From positions 45,125 to 61,028 of the forward strand of contig ML986821.1 of assembly GCA_010094045.1 (NCBI GenBank): a stretch of DNA of 15,904 bases, given 5' to 3'. How positions within the stretch are numbered: position 1 is the stretch's first letter; the number at the start of each line of letters is the position of its first letter. Below the pieces are notes generated by a model. The model saw only the letters and a list, made by a program, of their open reading frames with translations. It had not been told where the DNA came from and made no database searches. Position numbers and translations under genes: made by a program. Below are positions 10,076 to 15,904 of the stretch, piece after piece. Origin of the DNA: Lojkania enalia. Its lineage: Eukaryota; Ascomycota; Dothideomycetes; Pleosporales.

Positions 10076-11080
10076 CTATACTCTTTCGTATCCTTCTACT
10101 AGGACAACTAGAGTTCTCTATTACCTATAATCGACCGAATATAAGCGACTCTATTCTATATAACTATTAGAATATTCCTATATTAAATCTTATATAGATT
10201 TAAACTCTATTAGAGTTAGAATTAGAAATATTCTATTAATTCTATTACTATAATATATAAATTAAATTGTAAAAACACCTTAGCTCTAGTAACTTATATA
10301 TATATAGTCTAGAAAACTATAAAAGCTAATATTAAGAAGGTTTAAGATTATATATAATCTATTATTAACTATTATTAGTAACTAATTAATTAGTAGATTA
10401 GTAATATAGTCTACCTAAATACTAAGAATCTTACGGTCTAAAGACCGAGCTAAAAGCTATCTAATTAATAGAAAGGCTCTTTTAAAATACTAGAATAGGT
10501 TGGAAATTTATACTATTTATAGTTACCCCTAGGGTTAAGAATATATAATATCTTTATACTAAACCTACTATATAAAAATCTCTAGGACCTTCTACTAGAG
10601 TAAAAAGCTCTAAAACTACCCGCTATTACTATTAAAGGGGTAGAAGAGTAGGAGGTTAAGAAAATACTAGCTAGTAAACTATATTATAAGACCCTTAAAT
10701 ACCATATAAAATAGGTAGGATATAATTCTAACCTAGTCTAGTATAAAGCTTTAAATTTTATAGGTTCGCCTTATAAGCTAAAAGCTTTTTATAATAAGTA
10801 TTTAAATTAGCTAGAACTCCTAAAAGCCCTAACTAAATAGATTAAGGTATATAAGAATAGTATAGAGAATATAGATTATCTAGTAGATAATAATATATAA
10901 GAATTAAGTAGTAGATTAGAAAACTAAATTATAGGCCTAAAATTACTCCTCTATAAGATCTAGAGGGTCTAATAGTAGGCTGTTAGATACCTTCCTAGTC
11001 CTCTCCTCCTCTATCTTCCTTCTCTTTTCTTCCCTCTAGACTCCTCTTAAACCTTTTCTACTTTATCTTTAACTGTTTAA
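10076..11080 (+). pseudogene. pol: pol pseudogene, C-terminal integrase and chromodomain (second copy)
   Basis: The C-terminal end of Pol runs in a single plus-strand frame from 10076 through the chromodomain without a visible frameshift. Stops are TAA or TAG only. After the integrase C-terminal stretch, a GPFKILE-like beta-barrel segment (now GSFKILE) is at about 10470-10500. The chromodomain is at about 10652-10800, where ILASKLYYKTLKY is followed by a K-stop-VGY that was KWVGY or KQVGY. This copy looks slightly less mutated than the left one (it keeps more C and G), so it is the better template for family comparison. The end is uncertain: 10927 is the first plausible stop and 11080 the last, since RIP stops and real stops cannot be told apart. 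Confidence 0.88.
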
Positions 11081-12008
11081 GAGTGCTGTAATATTAGCTT
11101 AAAAGCTAGATATTAGAACTTTTAGAGCTAAAACCTAATAGAGTAACTTAGTACTCTAGTAGAATAAAACTATCTAGATACTAGCTTTAAAAAAGCTAGC
11201 TTTCTAACTCTTTATAACCTAAACTATAAGCGTTAAATTATAAGTAGATTCTAAAACAGCTTTAAAGGTTACCTTTTTATCTTTCTTATCCCCTATATAT
11301 TAGGCTGCTATCTATAGTTTAAGATAGCTCTGGAGGACTAGAAACTCCTCTTTATAGTAGGAGGGGATCTATAAGTATATTAGTAGTAAGTACTCTACTA
11401 GTATTAGATGCGACTTATATGGGGTTGTACTTTTTATTTTATAAGGTATAATACTCGCATTTTTTTAATTTTAAGAACTAAAAGGTAAATATTATATACT
11501 ACCCGTAGGTAAGCACGTATATAGCCTAAAGGTAGATAATCTAAAAGGCTTCTAAAGAAGCTTTAAGAGGCGGGCGGAGTAGTATATTAATTAATTTTTT
11601 TCTATAAAGCGTTAGTAATATTTTAATAATTAACGGTTTTAGGGACGCGTAATAATACGTACGGAGTAGAAGTTATTATTTAGTTAAGGAAGCTTAGTTA
11701 ATAGTAATCTAGTAATATATTAAGGCTAGTAAACGCTTATTACTATACGCGACAAAATTGTAATATTAATAAACTATTATAATAGTAGTTACTAGCTAAT
11801 ATATAGGTTAATTATACTTACCGTAAAAACCTTACTTAATATTATATTAATATATAAACGTATCTCTATAAGTAACTACATATATTAGCTCTTACTAATA
11901 AATACCTCCTTAAAGAAATTTCTTTATACTAGAACCTATCTGTAATAGCTCTAATTCCCTTTTAAACTAGTATAGATAGGGTCTATTAGCTTATAAGAAG
12001 GAGGGTAG
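11081..12008 (+). other. 3' region of the second Ty3 copy, with polypurine tract
   Basis: This is a non-coding stretch between the end of pol and the 3' LTR. It shares its first part with 1-680 (inverted) and includes the paired hairpin at 11545-11564. The last 16 bases (11993-12008) are nearly all purine and form the polypurine tract that primes plus-strand DNA. No protein domain was recognised. Confidence 0.72.
11545..11564. other. Hairpin in the Ty3 3' region (right copy)
   Basis: This is the partner of the hairpin at 195-214, with the pairing kept by matched changes on both arms. It could be an RNA structure in the 3' region or only the symmetrical result of RIP. Confidence 0.45.
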
Positions 12009-12287
12009 TATAATAATGTAAAGAAATTGTTTTATAAAAAGCTTTATATACAACCTTATCCTAAAGTTTTTTACTTATCTTATTCTACCCCCAGCTCCGC
12101 CCCTTTTCTCTTCTATATATAGTTATATACTCCCTTATAAGTAGCTTAGTAGTTCTTCTATATCCTTTTGTATAAGGCCTATAAGTGTTAATAGAATTCC
12201 TAGGTCTCTAAACCCCTATATACTCCTATATACCTCTAAGTAGATTTATACCGTATTTAGACCTATTATCTTACCTATACTATTATA
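12009..12287 (+). repeat. 3' LTR (279 bp) of the plus-strand Ty3 copy
   Basis: It starts TATAATAATG (TG to TA at the end) and closes ATTATA. It matches the reverse complement of 9796-10074 along its full length. A GC-box-like ccgcccc is near 12097, followed by a TATA-like ttataag near 12135. The five bases after it, ATAGC, are the predicted target duplication for this copy; its partner would be off window. Confidence 0.9.
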
Positions 12288-12601
12288 ATAGCTGTTCTAT
12301 ACTCTTTATAAATTTAATTATTACTCTAACTACTTCTATATCTAGTTTCTAGTACTAAATTAGTCTATCTATATTTTATCTACTTCTCTCTTATCTATTT
12401 AAGTATTCTTCTAATATATATAATAACTTGCTAAACTACTATTTATACTACTATTATAATTTTACTTTTTACTATCTCTATCTTCTATATAAGAAGAGAA
12501 AGTATACTATTAACTCTTTATATCTATACTTATATACTACTATATTTATAGCTTTAATCTTATAGAAATACTTGTTAAAAACCGTTTTATCTATTTATAG
12601 C
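12288..12601. other. Unassigned AT-rich spacer between Ty3 LTR and Fot1 element
   Basis: About 314 bp between the end of the Ty3 LTR and the Fot1 terminal repeat. It shows the same CpA/TpG loss but no domain, repeat or RNA gene that I recognise. It may belong to an older element or to former single-copy DNA. Confidence 0.5.
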
Positions 12602-12676
12602 TATAATATATTCTACTATTAAAGCGGCTAAACTATTAAAGTAGCTACTTTTTCTTAGTATTATAAATACTATATA
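12602..12676 (+). repeat. Left terminal inverted repeat of the Fot1 element
   Basis: It pairs with 14384-14458. It holds two 15-bp direct subrepeats spaced 17 bp apart (12615-12629 and 12632-12646, actattaaag followed by cggct or tagct). These could be transposase-binding repeats. Confidence 0.85.
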
Positions 12677-12699
12677 CGAACTATAATAAATCTATAATA

Positions 12700-14370
12700 T
12701 AACCTTCTATTAATTTAATAAGAAGGTAGAATTAAGCTTACTTTATAGGTATATAAATTAGGCTAGTTTAAGAGTATATAATACACTACTATAGCTTTTA
12801 ATATATAATATTAACAACTCTCTATTTAACTTTATAGAATCGCGTTTTACCTTTATATATAACTAAATTACTAGAAGTTTATAGTAACTATAGAATAAAC
12901 AATCGTATAATATATTCTTAACCTTAATTTATAAGGATTTACACCCTAGCTATATAAGATAGTAGATATAGTAGATAAACTATTAGATATATATAGTAGA
13001 ATACTTATAGAAAAGAATTAGTTTAAATAATTTATAGTATATATAAATAAGCTTAAAATAGTCTTTAATTAAGTAAAAGATTATTAAAGAATAAAATAAG
13101 AGAATCTAGAAGTTATTAATATATAGTTTAAGCTTATATAGAATACAATTATAAAATATAGTATATATAATAATAATATCTATAATTTTAATAAATTAAG
13201 CTTTTAAATAAATATTATTAGTATTATAAAGGTTATTATAGGTTTAGGATATTATATAAAATCTATTCTTATATAGCTAGATAATTATAAGTAGGTTATA
13301 TTTATCTAAAATATCTATACTACTATATATATAACTCTACTATTTATTATCTATAAAGAATGTGTCTATATTTCTATATAGTATAAAGAAGTAGATATAC
13401 TATATAATTGGAAAATTTTAGTCTCTAAAAACGGCTAGATAAATAATATATTTAGTCTTAAGTAGCTAAAGTACTTTAATAAGTATATAAAAATACGTTA
13501 GATAGAATTATATAGACTATTTATTTTAGATAGTTATAAAAGCTATCTTAACTAGAAATTTAAAGATTACTACCTTATATAAAAGATTCTAATACTTTAT
13601 ATACCTTCTTATTTATCGTATATACTTTAACCTCTTAATATAGTTTACTTCTTACTACTAAAGCTAAAGTACTTATAATATATATAAAACTTAGTATGCT
13701 AATACGTCTATTATATTAATAAAGAAGGCTCTCTTCTAGCCTTTAAAAACGCGTTTTTTAATATATTTATATATAAGAACTATTAAAAGACCTTTAAAGT
13801 AATAGAAATTATTTCTCTAAATATATAGGTTATATTAGATTATCTTAATATATAACTATATATTCTATTAGAACTACTTTTATAAGAAGACTTTTAGTAG
13901 TTTAAAATTCTAAGTAATATATATAAATTTAGATTATAATTAATACTTATATAAAAGTTCTTTATATAATTACTAAAAGAGGTGTAAGAAAAATTCTTAC
14001 AGCTTATAAAAGATACTAAATTAATACTATATTAAAATATACTTCCTTAAACTTATAATTCTAAGCTTAAAAGGTAATTAGAAGAAGTAACTAAGTATAA
14101 AATATATAAAAGAAAGTATATTTAGTATAGTAATATAGTATTATATAATAAGAGATCTTTATATATAGTTACTAAAGTATCTATAGACTCTTAGCCCTTT
14201 AAAAAGACTTATAGTACTAATACTTAAGAAAGAGTTTAACTAGCTTAATACTACTATAATAACTATAGTAAGACTAGATATAATACTTATATATACTAAA
14301 AGGATAGTAGGGAAAATTCTAAATTAGATAAAAGTATATTATATATAAGATCTTTTATTAGTATTAAATA
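12700..14370 (+). pseudogene. Fot1/pogo DDE transposase pseudogene with C-terminal CCHC knuckle
   Basis: This is the transposase that would cut and paste the element. One plus-strand frame can be followed from 12836 to about 14300 with no frameshift, broken only by RIP-type stops. An N-terminal CENP-B-like DNA-binding region should lie at about 12700-13130. The DDE triad is in frame: Asp 1 at 13190 (now AAT, Asn), Asp 2 at 13529 (GAT, kept, in LILDGH-like context) and Asp 3 at 13637 (now AAT, in LQPLD context). Asp 2 and Asp 3 are separated by 35 residues. Near the C terminus, positions 14255, 14264, 14279 and 14294 keep C-x2-C-x4-H-x4-C spacing, each residue now Tyr. Start and stop are approximate. 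Confidence 0.9.
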
Positions 14371-14383
14371 AATTAACTTTTTA

Positions 14384-14458
14384 TATATAATATTTATTAT
14401 ATTAAGAAAAAGTAGCTACTTTAATAGTTTAGCTACTTTAATAGTAGAATATATTATA
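14384..14458 (-). repeat. Right terminal inverted repeat of the Fot1 element
   Basis: This is the reverse complement of 12602-12676 with few differences, mostly C/T and G/A. It carries the same two subrepeats in mirror position. TA ends at 14458, consistent with the TA target of this group. Confidence 0.85.
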
Positions 14459-15177
14459 ATAATAGCTATTTTATTACTATTTAGCTATTAGTATATTTCT
14501 ACTTACTTATCTAAATAGAATATTATATTAATTTTCTATATAAACTTTGTCTTCTCTTTTTACTTTAGTAGAGGTAGTTCTATTTAGGCTAGTAGATAGA
14601 TATAGATTAGATTAGGGTTAGAGTCTTATATAAATAGAGTAGAATTAAGATTAGAATCTTACTAATTAGTCTAGAGTATAAATAAAGTTAGAATAACTAT
14701 TTAGTAATAGAATATAGGTTAAGGTAGAATTATATAAACTAGGTTTTCTTAAAGTTTAACTAATTAGTATACTTTAGAAAGTAGTTTAGTAAGAGTATAT
14801 ATAGTATAATATTCTAGAGTTTTATTATAGCTATTTATTATAGATTAGACTAATCTTACTTTATTAGATTCTAGAGTAGTATACTATAATATATTATAGA
14901 CTATAATAGTATACTTTTTAACTATTAATTTTATATACTTTAATCTAATATAATAATATATTTATAATAGCGATTTCTTATATAAATTATAAAGGTTTAT
15001 AAATTTCTTAATAAATATACTTTTATAGTAGCTCCTTATTAATAGTAGTATTAGAATTAATATTCTCCTAATTAATCTTCTAGTTAATCTCTAGTTTTTT
15101 ATTATATACTTAGACTAGAAGTTTAAAAAGATTTATAACCTTATTAGTACTATAAAAAGGGTTTAGTTTACTAGTAT
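14459..15177. other. Unassigned AT-rich stretch between Fot1 and hAT pseudogene
   Basis: About 720 bp with no domain recognised on either strand. Given its position downstream of the hAT coding end on the minus strand, part of it may be the 3' untranslated end and terminal repeat of that element. I could not locate an 8-bp duplication or terminal inverted repeat to prove it. Confidence 0.45.
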
Positions 15178-15904
15178 TTTAAGCCTTTATAGCCTAGTAT
15201 ACCTCTTTAATATAATAGTTCTCTCCGCTTATTATATATTTTAGAAATATAATATCTCGGATTCTTTATATAGTAAGATAATATCTTCTATCTTTAATTA
15301 TATTTCTAGTAGTATTAAAAACTTATTTAATACTAACTCTTATAATCTATATTAGAAGAATATCTTTTATAACCTAAATAAGCTGCGGATATTAATATTT
15401 ATTTACTCTCTACTAGTCTAAAATATTAAAGTTACAACCTTAAATAGAAGATATATTTAGATAACTTTCTCCTTCTTAATAAGTTAGTCCTTTTTCTTCT
15501 TCCTCTAACTCTTTCTCTTTCTCTTCTTCTCCCTCTCCTATATTATTTAGATTCTAGTCTAGAAAATTTAAAGAGTTATTTAAGAATAAATATTATAAAG
15601 ATAGTTTATAAAACTACTTATTACTTTATATCTATTAAAATTAGAATATTATAAACAAAATATAGTCTAATATATTTTTATTATAGCGATTAAAATATTT
15701 AAAGAATTATTAGTAATAGGTTTTCCTATATTAAAGGTTTTAAGTCTCGTCCTATAATTATAGTTAGAAGCTAATATAATAAATAGTTATAATAAAAATA
15801 CCTTATATATTATAAATTTTTAAAATAGATCTAAAATTATTATATAGTTAAATAAGTAACTATACTTTATATCTATTTTTAAATAGTATTTACTTAATTT
15901 AGAT
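15178..15904 (-). pseudogene. hAT-family transposase pseudogene, C-terminal part
   Basis: The C-terminal hAT dimerisation region is recognisable at about 15225-15395. It starts YPQL and runs through a VFNTxRNIIxDRRxxLT stretch to RIRDIIFLKY, with stops where Gln or Trp stood. Upstream is a Glu/Lys-rich tract (about 15490-15542). At the window edge (15903 downward) is a KLSKYYLKIDIKYSYLF segment resembling the part of the catalytic domain that precedes the hAT C-terminal helices. The edge segment and the dimerisation region are in different frames, so an indel or intron lies between them. The rest of the gene is off window. RIP has clearly acted here too. Confidence 0.82.

Larger units (their letters stand above)
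10075..11759 (-). repeat. Right arm of 1.68-kb inverted repeat
   Basis: This is the partner of 1-1684, holding the C-terminal part of pol and the 3' region of the plus-strand Ty3 copy. It ends at 11759 only because the left copy runs off the window. The element itself continues to its LTR at 12287. Confidence 0.93.
10075..12287 (+). mobile_element. Second Ty3/gypsy copy, 3' part only, interrupted by the first copy
   Basis: This is the same family as the minus-strand element but on the plus strand. It begins inside integrase, downstream of the catalytic Glu, exactly at the edge of the other copy's LTR. It continues through the chromodomain and 3' region, with a purine-rich tract (ataagaaggagggtag, 11993-12008) directly before a 279-bp 3' LTR. 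Its 5' part should lie left of the window, beyond the first element's 3' LTR. ACTAT (10075-10079) is the predicted target duplication made when the first element inserted. Confidence 0.9.
12602..14458 (+). mobile_element. Fot1/pogo-type DNA transposon (Tc1-mariner superfamily), RIP-degraded
   Basis: A 1857-bp unit is bounded by 75-bp terminal inverted repeats (12602-12676 and 14384-14458) and contains one transposase pseudogene. The size, the long inverted repeats, TA at both outer ends and the single DDE transposase fit the fungal Fot1/pogo group. The repeats differ mainly by transitions, as RIP would make. Both ends are present, so this is a full-length but dead copy. Confidence 0.9.

Noticed and set aside
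1..11759. The 1.68-kb inverted repeats as terminal repeats of a giant DNA transposon, or as an LTR pair.
   Set aside because: The arms contain integrase and chromodomain coding on opposite strands, and one arm ends at a true LTR edge. Nested copies of one Ty3 family explain them fully.
15480..15545. The pyrimidine-rich tract as a polypyrimidine or splicing signal or simple repeat.
   Set aside because: On the minus strand it reads as a Glu/Lys-rich segment just before the hAT dimerisation region, a usual place for acidic residues in these proteins.
1..15904. An unusual alternative genetic code or a mitochondrial/plasmid origin suggested by low GC and many in-frame TAA/TAG.
   Set aside because: Stops sit where Gln or Trp is conserved in the families and copies differ by transitions only, which RIP explains. 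The content is nuclear transposons.
1..15904. tRNA, rRNA or riboswitch genes, and intact protein-coding genes.
   Set aside because: No cloverleaf with a plausible TTC box and no rRNA-like stretch was seen. Open frames seen are short and shadowed by broken transposon frames.

Overview
The window looks like a stretch of the AT-rich, repeat-filled compartment of a filamentous ascomycete (Pezizomycotina) genome. I found no intact gene. The sequence is mostly A+T. CpA and TpG are almost absent (three in the first 300 bases, against nine CpG there), and TpA is very common. Repeat copies differ almost only by C/T and G/A changes, and reading frames are broken by TAA and TAG (from CAA, CAG and TGG) rather than by indels. 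That is the signature of repeat-induced point mutation (RIP).

Layout. (1) 1-10074, minus strand: a Ty3/gypsy chromovirus-type LTR retrotransposon. Its 279-bp 5' LTR is at 9796-10074, followed leftwards by gag, protease, reverse transcriptase, RNase H region, integrase, chromodomain and a long 3' region. Its 3' LTR should lie about 250 bp beyond position 1. (2) 2065-5465, plus strand, inside that element's integrase gene: a small non-coding LTR element present as a tandem concatemer. Four 204-bp LTRs alternate with three internal regions of about 860 bp, and one 5-bp duplication (GTTTA) flanks the whole array. (3) 10075-12287, plus strand: the 3' part of a second copy of the same Ty3 family, ending in its own 279-bp LTR (12009-12287). 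Element 1 is inserted into element 3 in opposite orientation, which creates 1.68-kb inverted arms (1-1684 and 10075-11759). (4) 12602-14458, plus strand: a complete-length Fot1/pogo (Tc1-mariner superfamily) DNA transposon with 75-bp terminal inverted repeats. (5) About 15178-15904, minus strand: the C-terminal part of a hAT transposase that runs out of the window.

Order of events: the plus-strand Ty3 copy came first, the minus-strand Ty3 copy landed in it, and the small LTR element landed in the latter and became an array. RIP then affected every element. The frames stayed open except for RIP-type stops, so domains and most catalytic positions can still be located. Several catalytic residues have changed (integrase first Asp to Asn, RT YLDD to YLDN, protease Asp to Asn, Fot1 first and third Asp to Asn). 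None of the elements can make a functional protein.
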